Of a stretch of 64,000 nt of DNA, positions 9,186 through 17,852 are shown one piece after another. The first letter of the stretch is position 1. The number at the start of each line of letters is the position of its first letter. The notes beneath the pieces were generated by a model. The model searched no databases. It was not told the origin of the DNA and worked only from the letters and a program-made list of their open reading frames with translations. The DNA is from Fibrobacter succinogenes (lineage in GTDB: Bacteria > Fibrobacterota > Fibrobacteria > Fibrobacterales > Fibrobacteraceae). The stretch is from NCBI RefSeq assembly GCF_902779965.1, contig NZ_CACZDK010000004.1, positions 186,001 through 250,000 on the forward strand. Reading direction: 5' to 3'. Made by a program: the position numbers and the translations under genes.

Positions 9186-9204
9186 GTCTGCGTCTTTTTC
9201 TTTT
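9164..9204 (+). terminator. strong intrinsic terminator
   Basis: A 12-bp perfect stem, AAAAAGACGCAG paired with CTGCGTCTTTTT, with a 12-base loop and a following T-rich run. It overlaps the last codons of the truncated toxin frame. Confidence 0.85.
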
Positions 9205-9601
9205 GGGGCGGGGTAAGCCAGGCGTTACAGAAACCCCGGCGACTCGACCATAGCCATGCGAGCATGGCTGCGGCACTCGCCTTGCATGGTTTTGCGGGTG
9301 CGGCGACGGAGCACCCGTTGTGAGCCTAGAGCGACTCGTATTAACGAGTCGTGTAGGCGACCTTTGACCACTTAGTGCTTTAGCACTTATGTGGGCATGG
9401 CGACCTTTAGGTGGGAGTGAGACGTTAGCCGAACGGTCTTTAGAGAGGGTTGCGGAAGACCCGACGACTTTTTTGCGCATAAAGGAGGTGCCCGCTCGAT
9501 GGCGGGCATGACATGCCGCTTTTTGCATTTGAATGTCGGGGCTGAAGCGAGGGGGATACTTCCCCCTTCATAATAGGTTACAGGATAGACTCTATAGAAT
9601 T
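9205..9601. other. 397-bp gene-free stretch full of short inverted repeats
   Basis: No credible gene. It holds several small palindromic pieces: ACTCGT...ACGAGT near 9337, AGTGCT...AGCACT near 9376, GGGGGATACTTCCCCC near 9550, and CCATGCGAGCATGG near 9254. The last recurs with small changes near 27139. This is the same type of dispersed intergenic material seen elsewhere in the window. Confidence 0.6.
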
Positions 9602-10882
9602 TTATTTCTTTAGGCAGCGGACGAGTTTCGCGCCTTTTTTGTTGTATAAGTCGGAACCATTTGTTTTATTGTACATATCAAAATAATAATAGTTACCCTT
9701 ATTGCCAGTAGAGCTACTCATCCAAAAATCATCTCGGCTAGTCCATTTGTATTTTCCATCAGAGGTACGGAAACCAGAACCTTGTATATAAAGCCGATCA
9801 ATATTACCGCTTACAGCAGACCATTCGCTTTCCGTAGGGAGGCGCCAGCCGCTAGGACAAGCCTTTTGAGCGGCCTTCCATGTATAAAAGCGACCTTTCG
9901 ATGAACAATACGATTCTGCATTCGTATAGCACCAGCTTTCTTTTGTCTTAAAATCTAAACTTTGAGCCATCCACACAGTTCCACCAATATTTGCAACCTT
10001 ATATGATTTCAAATCGCGGGGGTCATGGAACACAACATTCGCAGCGGCAAGACTGTCATCCTTGACGCAACGGACAGAGTACCCTGCAGTCTTTCCAAAA
10101 ACGGGTGTTCCATACGTTTTCATATTTGACAGCAAGCCCCATTCAAAAGCTTCTTTTTCATCTGATTCAGTAGAAGTCCAAAAATCGCCGTTACTACCAA
10201 GCCCACCAAATACAGTGTCCGTACCATCAAAGGAGCGAGAACCTGCCAAAAGCCCAGCAAAACCATATTCATCTTTAAAATTGCAATAAGCACATGCTGC
10301 AGCCAGGCCATCCTTTTTTCTATCTACACCTTCAAACAAGTCTTGCCACTCTGTTGCTTCAGGGAAATGCCGCCCTTCCGGGCAAACGCCACGAACGGGG
10401 TAAATCGGAGTACACTTTTTTCCTTTGCCACACCCTTTTGCGTTATTCGAAAAAGTTCCGGCACTATCCATTGCGGCAGATCATGAGTACAGACGTCAAT
10501 ACTGAGCGCAATTGCGTTTATCATTATCATAGCACCAGGAGTTTCCAATTAGTCCCGGAGCAGCAATGGTATCGCCATAATTCAAGTTTTGCGCCATCCA
10601 GACCAGGTTTCCAATTTTCACAAATTTATATGTAGCGCCATCTCTGGAATCCACAAACGTATTTGGGGCTTGAGCAGTGGCCTTTGCTTGAGAATTAGCC
10701 ATCGTTCGAGATTCCTGTTTTTGGGGTTCCGCGGCAGGGACTTATTTTTCAGTTTGCTTTTGTTTTCCCTTGCTTAATGATTTTAAAAGGCCCTTCAACG
10801 ACGACTTGGCGCAAGCCGGTTCAGCAACAAGCATAAGAACCGTAAGAAAGAATGCAACCCTATTCAATTTTATCATATTCAT
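9602..10882 (-). pseudogene. FISUMP-domain secreted protein with three in-frame stop codons
   Basis: One continuous frame of 427 codons from the ATG at 10882 encodes a signal peptide (FFLTVLMLVAEPACA), a Lys-rich linker and two FISUMP domains (GNLVWMAQNLNYGDT and GGTVWMAQSLDF; each ends in a VRC motif). It is interrupted by TAA at 10742-10744, TGA at 10496-10498 and TGA at 10481-10483. The two TGAs replace residues expected to be Gly and Trp in a CAQYGRLYTW-type motif, so they look like point mutations; no frameshift is needed. FISUMP proteins are abundant, mostly uncharacterised surface proteins of Fibrobacter. Downstream of the last stop, 289 codons remain open. Confidence 0.85.
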
Positions 10883-11080
10883 TTAACTATCCCATTGGAT
10901 GGATATACCTATCCGGTTCACTTTCACCACAAATGTAAATAAAAAGGAGATTCCGCATCAGTCCCGTCTGATGTTTAAAACTTTAAACAATGAGGGCTTT
11001 AAATAGTCAGTTCACAACCTTCAACGTCGGCCGCGGTACTAAATCATTTTGTTTTTTTTCGCTCCTAACGGTAATTCACT

Positions 11081-11413
11081 TTAAAAAGCTATTGAGAAAA
11101 CGAGTCCCGCAGTTCCTAGGGCGAGAAGTCCTAAACCTATGACAGCACCTTTTTCGAATTTATCGCGTGATGCAGGTTCGTCTACACCGAAAGAGTACAC
11201 CAAAGCCATGAGTCCGCCGAACATTAATATTGGCGACATTGCTCCTGTTGCGACTTTCCAGCTATTGTCCGATGTTGTATCAGATGTTTCTATACGTGAT
11301 TCCACAGTCTCGTTTACTTTATTTATAGTTATCGATGGCGAATCCAGGGATATTGCAAACGCGTTTGAAATAATCAGTGTAAGGCAAAGAAGTAATACCG
11401 ACAAAAGTTTCAT
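11081..11413 (-). CDS. small secreted/membrane protein, unknown function (110 aa)
   Basis: N-terminal signal peptide (LLSVLLLCLTLIISNAFA), a polar Thr/Ser-rich stretch, then two hydrophobic helices (about 57-75 and 88-108) separated by a charged DEPASRDKFEKG loop. Probably an inner-membrane protein with a periplasmic N-terminal segment. No close ribosome site before the ATG. Family not recognised. Confidence 0.6.
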   Translation of the reverse strand: MKLLSVLLLCLTLIISNAFAISLDSPSITINKVNETVESRIETSDTTSDNSWKVATGAMSPILMFGGLMALVYSFGVDEPASRDKFEKGAVIGLGLLALGTAGLVFSIAF

Positions 11414-11641
11414 ATAAACAATATAACATAATGTGAGCTCCTCTCTTGATTGTGGTGTAGATTTATGGACGGAAAATGCGTGCGTCTAGAATTTTAGCGA
11501 ATCGACAGCCCGCGTCTTGTCAACATTCCATTAACAACACAAAAGTTCAACTTCCCCCCCTCCTATATAAAAAACCGTACTTTTTGCCCTAATGAGCACT
11601 ACGATTTTTTTTGCCAGGATTTTTTTTCTAAATTTCGAGCC

Positions 11642-14185
11642 ATGAATCAAGAAACACCCGATACTACTCTAGGTTTATCTAACGTCAATCACCTAGAACG
11701 ACTTTATGACGGCTGGTTCCTGGATTACGCCAGCTATGTGATTTTGGACCGTGCAGTCCCGTATTTTGAAGATGGACTGAAGCCTGTCCAGCGCCGTATT
11801 TTGCATTCCATGTTCGAAAACCACGATGGTCGTTACCAGAAGGTAGCAACGATTGTCGGTCGAACGATGGCTTACCACCCGCATGGTGACGCCTCCATCG
11901 GCGATGCTCTTGTGGGCCTCGGTCAGAAGAATTTGCTCATCGACACCCAGGGTAACTGGGGCAACCCCTACACGGGCGACCGCGCTGCCGCCCCCCGTTA
12001 TATCGAAGGCCGCCTCACGCCGTTCGCTGTTGATGTCGTGTTCAACCCCGAAACAACGGAATGGATCCCGAGTTACGATGGCCGTAGCGAAGAACCGGTC
12101 ACGCTCCCGGTCAAGTTCCCGTTGCTTTTGGCTCAGGGCGTCGATGGTATCGCAGTCGGTCTTTCGACTTCCATCCTCCCCCACAACTTCCGCGAACTCT
12201 GCGAGGCTAGCATCGCCTGTTTGCGCGGCAAGAAGTTTACGCTTTACCCGGACTTTTTCACGGGCGGCATTATCGACGTGTCGGACTACAACGACGGTCA
12301 ACGCGGGGGCAAGGTCAAGGTCCGCGCGAAGATTGAAAAGGTCGATAACAAGACGCTCGCCATCCGCGAAATCCCGTACGGCACCACGACCGTGAGCTTG
12401 ATTGAAAGCATTGTCAAGGCAAACGACAAGGGCAAAATCAAAATCAAGCACGTGGACGACAACACGAGCCAGGGCGTCGAAATTCTCGTACACTTGCAGC
12501 CGGGGACGGACCCGCAGGTGGCCATTGACGCGCTTTACGCCTTCACGGACTGCGAAAAGTCGCTTTCGCCGTGCACATGCGTCATTATTGACAAGCACCC
12601 GAAATTCGTGGGCGTCTCGGATATTCTCAAGCTGAACACGGAACATACCGTGAAACTTTTGGAATGGGAACTGGCCAACGAGCTCAAGCACCTCGAAGAC
12701 AAGTGGCACATGACCACGCTCGAAAAGATCTTTATCGAGAAGGAAGTCTACGAGGTCATCAAGAAGGCCAAGGACCGTGAACAAATTATCCGTCTCGTTC
12801 GCGAAGGACTTACGCCGTACCTCAAGCGCCTGCACCGCAAAGAAGTTACAGACGAAGAAATCGGCAAGCTCATCGAAATCCCGATCCGCCGTATAAGCCA
12901 TTACGACCGCGAAAAGGCCGACCAGCTCTTGAAGGAACTGGAAGAGAGCATCGCAACCTGCAAGTACAACCAGGAACATATCATTGACTACGCCGTGAAC
13001 CACTTCAAGAACATCTTGAAGAAGTATGGCGAAGGCAAGGAACGTCGCACGCAGATTGCCGAATTCGGTAAGGTGAACGCTGTACACGTGGCGCTTGCAA
13101 ACCAGAAGCTCTACGTGAACCGCAAGGAAGGTTTCGTGGGTACCGGCATGAAGAAGGAAGAATACCTCTTCGACGTGTCCGAATACGATGACTTGATCGT
13201 GTTCAAGGCCGACGGTAGCTTCAAAGTCGTGAAGGTCAGCGACAAGGACTTTGTCGGTAAGGACATCATCCTCGTTGAAAAGTTCAACAAGGACGACGAA
13301 CGCCATATCTATAACGTCATCCACCAGGATGGCAAGGACGGCTACGCTTACATCAAGCGCTTCAACGTCGGTGGCGTGACCCGCGACAAGGATTACTACA
13401 TGGGCAAGAACAAGCCCGGTAGCAAGATTCTTTACATGTCGAGCAACATGAACGGCGAAGCCGAAGTCGTGGAAGTCATCTTGAAGCCGCGTCCGCGTAT
13501 CAAGCTGAACTTTGAAGTGGACTTTAGCGAAGTCGAAGTCAAGGGCCGTGGCGCACTCGGCAATATCGTTTCGAAGTACCCGGTCAAGACGGTCAAGAGA
13601 CTCCGCAAGGGCGTTTCGACGCTTGGCGCAAGAGTGCTTTACTTCGATGCTCCGAGCGGTATCGTCTCGACGCAGAAGAAGGGCGATTGCCTCGGTGAAT
13701 TTGGCGAAAACGACAAGTTGCTCATCATCAAGCAAGATGGTAGCGCACGCGTGCACAACATGGCAGACCCGATTCTCGTGGGTTCGAACATCAAGTATCT
13801 GCACAAGTACGACCCCGCACAGGTCTTTACGGTACTTTACTTCGAAGGCTCGAATTTCAACTACATGGTCAAGCGCTTCAACCTCGAAGGCTGCCCCATG
13901 ACGACGGAATTCAGCGTGGTCTCTGACCACAAGGACACGAAGCTCATCGAGCTCTTTGCAACAGATGACGCCCGCGAACTGATGGAATACCAGGTGGGTC
14001 GCGAAGTCCAGAAGGAAGAACTTGACTTGACGGAAATTGCGGAAGTCAAGGGCTACAAGGCTCTCGGCAGCAAGTTCACCGCCAAGAAGATCAAGCGCGT
14101 GAGCCGCATTTCGCCGGCAGACCCGTTTAGCGACGGAAGTGGCGAAGGCGACGCAAGCGAAAGCGAAGACCCGAGCTTGTTCTAG
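11642..14185 (+). CDS. parC: DNA topoisomerase IV subunit A
   Basis: 847 aa type IIA topoisomerase A subunit, which cuts and rejoins DNA; with ParE it decatenates daughter chromosomes. The N-terminal breakage-reunion domain has DGLKPVQRRIL, the HPHGD motif and AAPRYIEGRL with catalytic Tyr120. A long coiled segment follows (about 390-450), and the C-terminal half contains the beta-pinwheel repeats. An acidic Ser/Glu-rich tail ends the protein. The partner parE lies about 38 kb away on the same strand. Codon use is strongly GC-rich and biased, as expected for a well-expressed housekeeping gene; this creates a long but false antisense frame. ParC rather than GyrA is chosen because the paired B subunit is ParE-like. 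Confidence 0.93.
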   Translation: MNQETPDTTLGLSNVNHLERLYDGWFLDYASYVILDRAVPYFEDGLKPVQRRILHSMFENHDGRYQKVATIVGRTMAYHPHGDASIGDALVGLGQKNLLIDTQGNWGNPYTGDRAAAPRYIEGRLTPFAVDVVFNPETTEWIPSYDGRSEEPVTLPVKFPLLLAQGVDGIAVGLSTSILPHNFRELCEASIACLRGKKFTLYPDFFTGGIIDVSDYNDGQRGGKVKVRAKIEKVDNKTLAIREIPYGTTTVSLIESIVKANDKGKIKIKHVDDNTSQGVEILVHLQPGTDPQVAIDALYAFTDCEKSLSPCTCVIIDKHPKFVGVSDILKLNTEHTVKLLEWELANELKHLEDKWHMTTLEKIFIEKEVYEVIKKAKDREQIIRLVREGLTPYLKRLHRKEVTDEEIGKLIEIPIRRISHYDREKADQLLKELEESIATCKYNQEHIIDYAVNHFKNILKKYGEGKERRTQIAEFGKVNAVHVALANQKLYVNRKEGFVGTGMKKEEYLFDVSEYDDLIVFKADGSFKVVKVSDKDFVGKDIILVEKFNKDDERHIYNVIHQDGKDGYAYIKRFNVGGVTRDKDYYMGKNKPGSKILYMSSNMNGEAEVVEVILKPRPRIKLNFEVDFSEVEVKGRGALGNIVSKYPVKTVKRLRKGVSTLGARVLYFDAPSGIVSTQKKGDCLGEFGENDKLLIIKQDGSARVHNMADPILVGSNIKYLHKYDPAQVFTVLYFEGSNFNYMVKRFNLEGCPMTTEFSVVSDHKDTKLIELFATDDARELMEYQVGREVQKEELDLTEIAEVKGYKALGSKFTAKKIKRVSRISPADPFSDGSGEGDASESEDPSLF

Positions 14186-14317
14186 AAAAGAAAGCTCCGC
14201 TTTGATGTCATGCCCGCCTCCGTGCGGGCATCTCCTTTTTTAGGACGAGAAGGTGATTCCCGATTAAATCGGGAATGACAATTCGAGGGGGCTCGCAATG
14301 ACGGAATTAATGAATTA

Positions 14318-14346
14318 TGCCCCGCAGAAGCGGGGCATTTCTTTTT
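14318..14346 (+). terminator. intrinsic terminator downstream of parC
   Basis: GCCCCG/CGGGGC stem with a short AAG-type loop followed by a T-rich run. About 130 bases after the parC stop; the interval holds repeat sequence with further inverted pairs (14207-14285). Confidence 0.75.
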
Positions 14347-14376
14347 ACATTCAATAAAGGGCGCTATTTAAAATCT

Positions 14377-15007
14377 CTATTCATTAGAATCTCGATCCAC
14401 CCACCCCAAATAAACTTTCAAATAAAATCGCGGTCCCCTTTTAAGTTCGTATGTATTCGTAACCACATAAGCATACGATGCAGAAACTCTTAAAACCATA
14501 AAATTAATGTTCAAATCAGCATGTGGTCTGAAATAGAATTTACGACCGGGACTAAAAGCAAACCAATCCATCTTATAACCAGCACTCACCGATACAGGAA
14601 TCCAACCCTTCCAAAAGAAATATTCCACGGTTGGATTCAACAAGAACAAAGTCCAAAAAAAGCTATTCATCAGAATATCGTCATCATGGCGGCCTTCACC
14701 ACGTAACACAACAAACGGAAGGAAAGCAAAAGAAACAAACGAGTTTATCCCTGATACTCTATGGTCAAAATGACTCGTATCACTTCTATCCGAAATCATG
14801 TGGTAACTAAATACATCAGCATTCAGATAAAGATTTTTCCCAACCGGAATTCCACCTTCCAAGGTCATACTAAAATCTTCATTATAAACAGCTTTATCAT
14901 TGACATGATCAGTCCACCCTGCACCTTCACCTCCAAAAAAAAAATCCATCAGCAAAAGCATGGGAACAGAAGAATATCAAACAACATAGAATCACTATTC
15001 GACGCAT
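14377..15007 (-). CDS. predicted outer-membrane beta-barrel protein, out of frame at a 10-base homopolymer
   Basis: GGAGG precedes an ATG at 15007 that opens a clear signal peptide (MRRIVILCCLIFFCSHAFA). After Asp-Gly comes a run of ten T (minus strand). With ten T the frame hits a stop within three codons; with nine it would join the 194-residue frame that follows (GGEGAGWTDH...). That frame shows alternating hydrophobic and polar strands rich in Tyr/Phe and an N-terminal Gly-rich start typical of small outer-membrane barrels. The joined protein would be 209 aa. The likely reading is a slipped-strand ON/OFF switch currently OFF, or else a sequencing error in the run. An internal ATG could give a leaderless product, but it lacks a signal peptide. 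Confidence 0.7.
14935..14944 (-). repeat. 10-base homopolymer tract (A on plus strand, T in the gene)
   Basis: The longest single-base run noticed in a coding context here. It sits exactly at the signal-peptide/mature junction of the barrel gene, and one base less restores the frame. Confidence 0.8.
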
Positions 15008-15043
15008 AAATCATACCCTCCAAAATTTCAATACAAGATACTG

Positions 15044-15733
15044 TTAAAGAATATCTCTGTTCAAGAGTTCGCCGTGACTGAGTTCCAAACGGCGGAAGGG
15101 GCTGTTCAGATAAAAGTCCGGATTATGCGTTGCCATGAGGATGGTCGTTCCGCGGGCATTGATTTCCTTGAAAATGCAGAAGACTTCTTCAGCGTTTTTC
15201 GGGTCCAAGTTACCGGTCGGTTCGTCAGCCAAAAGCAAATACGGGTTGTGCACCATCGCACGGGCAATCGCCACGCGCTGCTGTTCACCGCCCGAGAGCG
15301 TGTAAGGCATTGCAAAGCGCTTTTGGCTAATGCCCACGAGCGCAAGCGCATCAAAAACCGCACCGTTAATCTTGTTACTCGGAGTCCCCACAATGCGGAG
15401 TGCAAGCGCTACATTTTCAAAAACGTTCCGGTCCGGCAAAAGTTTAAAGTCCTGGAAAATAATTCCCATCTTGCGGCGGAGCGCCTGGATTCTATCGTCC
15501 GGAGTATTCTTGCTATCGTACAGAACATTGTCCGAGAACTTGACCATCACCTGGCCGCCACGCAATTCATCCGGACGTTCGTCCATATAAATTAAGCGCA
15601 AAAGCGTTGATTTTCCAGCGCCAGAATGCCCCGTCAAGAAAACAAACTCGCCCTTGTTTATACGGAAGGTGACGTTGTTCAACGCCTTCCAGTTGGCTTC
15701 GTAAGATTTCGTGACGTGGGTAAAATGAATCAT
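15044..15733 (-). CDS. ftsE: cell-division ABC transporter ATPase FtsE
   Basis: 229 aa ABC ATPase with Walker [10 protein letters not shown], signature [15 protein letters not shown], Walker [13 protein letters not shown] and the switch His in MATHNPD. The opening [18 protein letters not shown] and the strong FtsE pattern after Walker A ([11 protein letters not shown]) separate it from LolD. FtsEX couples ATP use to activation of cell-wall hydrolases at the septum. No ftsX lies beside it: downstream is the barrel gene, upstream a SurA-like gene with only a 1-base gap. It is probably expressed with the chaperone genes. Confidence 0.88.
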   Translation of the reverse strand: MIHFTHVTKSYEANWKALNNVTFRINKGEFVFLTGHSGAGKSTLLRLIYMDERPDELRGGQVMVKFSDNVLYDSKNTPDDRIQALRRKMGIIFQDFKLLPDRNVFENVALALRIVGTPSNKINGAVFDALALVGISQKRFAMPYTLSGGEQQRVAIARAMVHNPYLLLADEPTGNLDPKNAEEVFCIFKEINARGTTILMATHNPDFYLNSPFRRLELSHGELLNRDIL

Positions 15734-15734
15734 A

Positions 15735-17012
15735 TTATTCCGTCATTCTGATTTCGACAAGGACTTCTTTGCGCCACTTTTTGATAAGCCTTTCGAGCTT
15801 TTCATTTTCCAAGTGCGTTGCAGCCATGAGTTCAATTTTGCCGTAATCTTCTTCGAGCGTGAGTTCGCGCACCTGACGAGAATCATCCAAACGGAACAAG
15901 TGATAAGCACCGTCAATCATGACCGGTTCCGAAATTTCACCAACACTTAAGTTAGCAACCGGATCTACATAAGCGGGTTCCATTTCGTTACGCTGGAACC
16001 AGCCAAGCAAGCCTCCCTGGAAGTTGCTGGACTTGTCTTCACTAAACTTCTTAGCGGCCGTTGCGAATTGTTCCTTTGTCGTAATAGCTTTGCGGAGCGA
16101 ATCGGCGAGCGCCACCACAGCCGCAGTATCCTTTGCCGTCGGAATTGTGCGCAAGAGAATTTGTGCAGAACGCACGCCATCTTCTTTACGGCCAATCACA
16201 CGGGCAATGTGCCAACCCAAGTCCGTCTTGACCGGAGTCGAAGCATAGTGACCATTCTTCAAACGAGCGATGGCCTGTTCGAAAGCCGGGTCCAAAAGGC
16301 CGCGCTTGAAATAACCGAGGTCGCCGCCCTTTGCAGCAGAGCTGTCCTGCGAGTGGTTCTTGGCCAAAAGTTCAAATTTGATACCGAGGTTCAAGCTATC
16401 AATCAAGGTTTCGGCCACATGCTTCACGGAGTCCACAATCATGGAATCCGGTTTCACAGGAATCTGGATGTGGCTGAGCAAAACGCAGTTGAACTGGCGC
16501 GGGAGCGAATCCTTGTAATCCTTGTAGAACGCATCCACTTCTTTTTTGGTCGGGTGAATGGTGCCCACGTGGAGCTGACGCACACGGGAAATTTCCATAT
16601 GCGTGCGGATTTGCTTACCAAGCTGTTCACGGTACTGGATCATAGAAAGGCCAAGTTGCGCACGAACAGCCTTTTCAAGAGTCGCCATGTCGATTTTTTG
16701 GCTTGCGGCAATCGACTGCAAATGAGCAGTCACACGCTGATCCACTTCGGCTTCCGTAATCACAATCGAGTCGCGGTCAATGCGGCTGAGCAAAACTTTT
16801 TCTTCAATCAAGCGGTTCAGAACAGCTTCTTTCTGTTGCGCTTCCGTCATGTTCGAAGCTTCAGGCGTATCCTGGAACCTGTAAAGGTTGTTCATAAACT
16901 CCGAACGCATAATCGGCTTGCCATCGACAACAGCAGCAATGCCTTCCATCAACACCGGATCGGCAAAGCAAGCAGTACACAGGGCAAAAACTAAAGAGGC
17001 AATACGATTCAT
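15735..17012 (-). CDS. SurA-like periplasmic peptidyl-prolyl isomerase with two parvulin domains
   Basis: 425 aa. Signal peptide (ASLVFALCTACFA), a helical SurA-N-type chaperone region (about 20-165, including AAVVDGKPIMRSEF), two PpiC/parvulin domains (about 175-275, with GGDLGYFKRG; about 285-375, with GGLLGWFQRN) and a basic C-terminal helix. SurA escorts unfolded outer-membrane proteins across the periplasm, which fits the barrel and secretin genes in the region. Its start overlaps the stop of the upstream lipoprotein gene by one base, so the two are translationally coupled. Confidence 0.85.
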   Translation of the reverse strand: MNRIASLVFALCTACFADPVLMEGIAAVVDGKPIMRSEFMNNLYRFQDTPEASNMTEAQQKEAVLNRLIEEKVLLSRIDRDSIVITEAEVDQRVTAHLQSIAASQKIDMATLEKAVRAQLGLSMIQYREQLGKQIRTHMEISRVRQLHVGTIHPTKKEVDAFYKDYKDSLPRQFNCVLLSHIQIPVKPDSMIVDSVKHVAETLIDSLNLGIKFELLAKNHSQDSSAAKGGDLGYFKRGLLDPAFEQAIARLKNGHYASTPVKTDLGWHIARVIGRKEDGVRSAQILLRTIPTAKDTAAVVALADSLRKAITTKEQFATAAKKFSEDKSSNFQGGLLGWFQRNEMEPAYVDPVANLSVGEISEPVMIDGAYHLFRLDDSRQVRELTLEEDYGKIELMAATHLENEKLERLIKKWRKEVLVEIRMTE

Positions 17013-17815
17013 TATTTTTCCTTTTCACTAAGTACGTTCATCTTCGTAATTATGGGAATACCCGTTTTCCATTCGTCCTTGAGGCGCTTCAAAACGACGT
17101 TCTGGTGTTCCATCCAAGCTTGCATGGAAACATCTTCAATCACCTCATCAAGCGGACGCGCGTCAGCGGAATCAAGACGGTTTGTAATCACCGCAATCTT
17201 TGCAGCGCCGTCGCAAACTTTCATCGGCGTAATACGCCCAACAACAGCCTTATGAATCGACGGAATCATGCACGGATCCGGCGTTTTATCGACAGCATCG
17301 AATTCCCTCATGCGCTTTACCAATCGGTGATTCGGCGGAATCGATTCAAACTTGGTGTTCTTGAATTCCTTGTAATAAAGCACAGAAGACTTCCAGTCGC
17401 CAAACGAAAGAATCGCGCCCGAAACTCTTGTCTTTCCGTTCAAATAAAGATTCTTGTTCTTATGATAAAAGTCAATTTTTTCGCCGTCGCTCACCATCAT
17501 CGTATCGAGGAAGGTCTGCATGTAGTAATCGGCTACAATTTTACGCTTCGTACGTTCGAGCATGCGGATTAGCGCAGAATCATTGAGCGCACCGTTTTTC
17601 ACAGCCTGCTGGTAAACAAGTTCTTCATCAATCCAGTGCTGCAAAAAGAGAATGCGTTCGTTGTCGCCCCAGGAATCCCAATCAGGAGCATACGTATAAA
17701 TCTCCGACTGGTGCAACTTGGAGTCACCCACCGTAACAATCACGGGGTCTTCGGACTTGCAGGCGGCAAAAAGCACCAAACTAAAAGCAAGTAATATTCG
17801 AATAAGAGATTTCAT
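17012..17815 (-). CDS. lipoprotein with SurA-N/PpiC-like chaperone region
   Basis: 267 aa from the ATG at 17815. Signal with lipobox LVLFAAC, so membrane-anchored. The mature part begins VIVTVGDSKLHQSEI, the same pattern that opens SurA/PrsA-type chaperones, followed by helices (WIDEELVYQQAVKNG). A full parvulin domain is not evident, so this looks like a chaperone module without isomerase. Coupled to the SurA-like gene; probably a partner in outer-membrane protein delivery. A longer in-frame start at 17866 would overlap the upstream helicase gene and is rejected. Confidence 0.75.
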   Translation of the reverse strand: MKSLIRILLAFSLVLFAACKSEDPVIVTVGDSKLHQSEIYTYAPDWDSWGDNERILFLQHWIDEELVYQQAVKNGALNDSALIRMLERTKRKIVADYYMQTFLDTMMVSDGEKIDFYHKNKNLYLNGKTRVSGAILSFGDWKSSVLYYKEFKNTKFESIPPNHRLVKRMREFDAVDKTPDPCMIPSIHKAVVGRITPMKVCDGAAKIAVITNRLDSADARPLDEVIEDVSMQAWMEHQNVVLKRLKDEWKTGIPIITKMNVLSEKEK

Positions 17816-17852
17816 CGCGTCAAATTTAGCAAATTCAGAACCATGAGAGTAC

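Noticed and set aside
9157-9528. 123-codon minus-strand frame
   Set aside because: Spans a terminator and a repeat-rich gap; protein is Arg/Ser-rich with no signal, and there is no ribosome site.
10481-10498. TGA recoding as Gly or Trp
   Set aside because: Other genes here use TGA as a normal stop, and a TAA also interrupts the same frame, so nonsense mutation is simpler.
11693-13930. 745-codon minus-strand open frame
   Set aside because: Antisense to parC. It reflects the biased codon use of the sense gene and has no ribosome site or recognisable domain.
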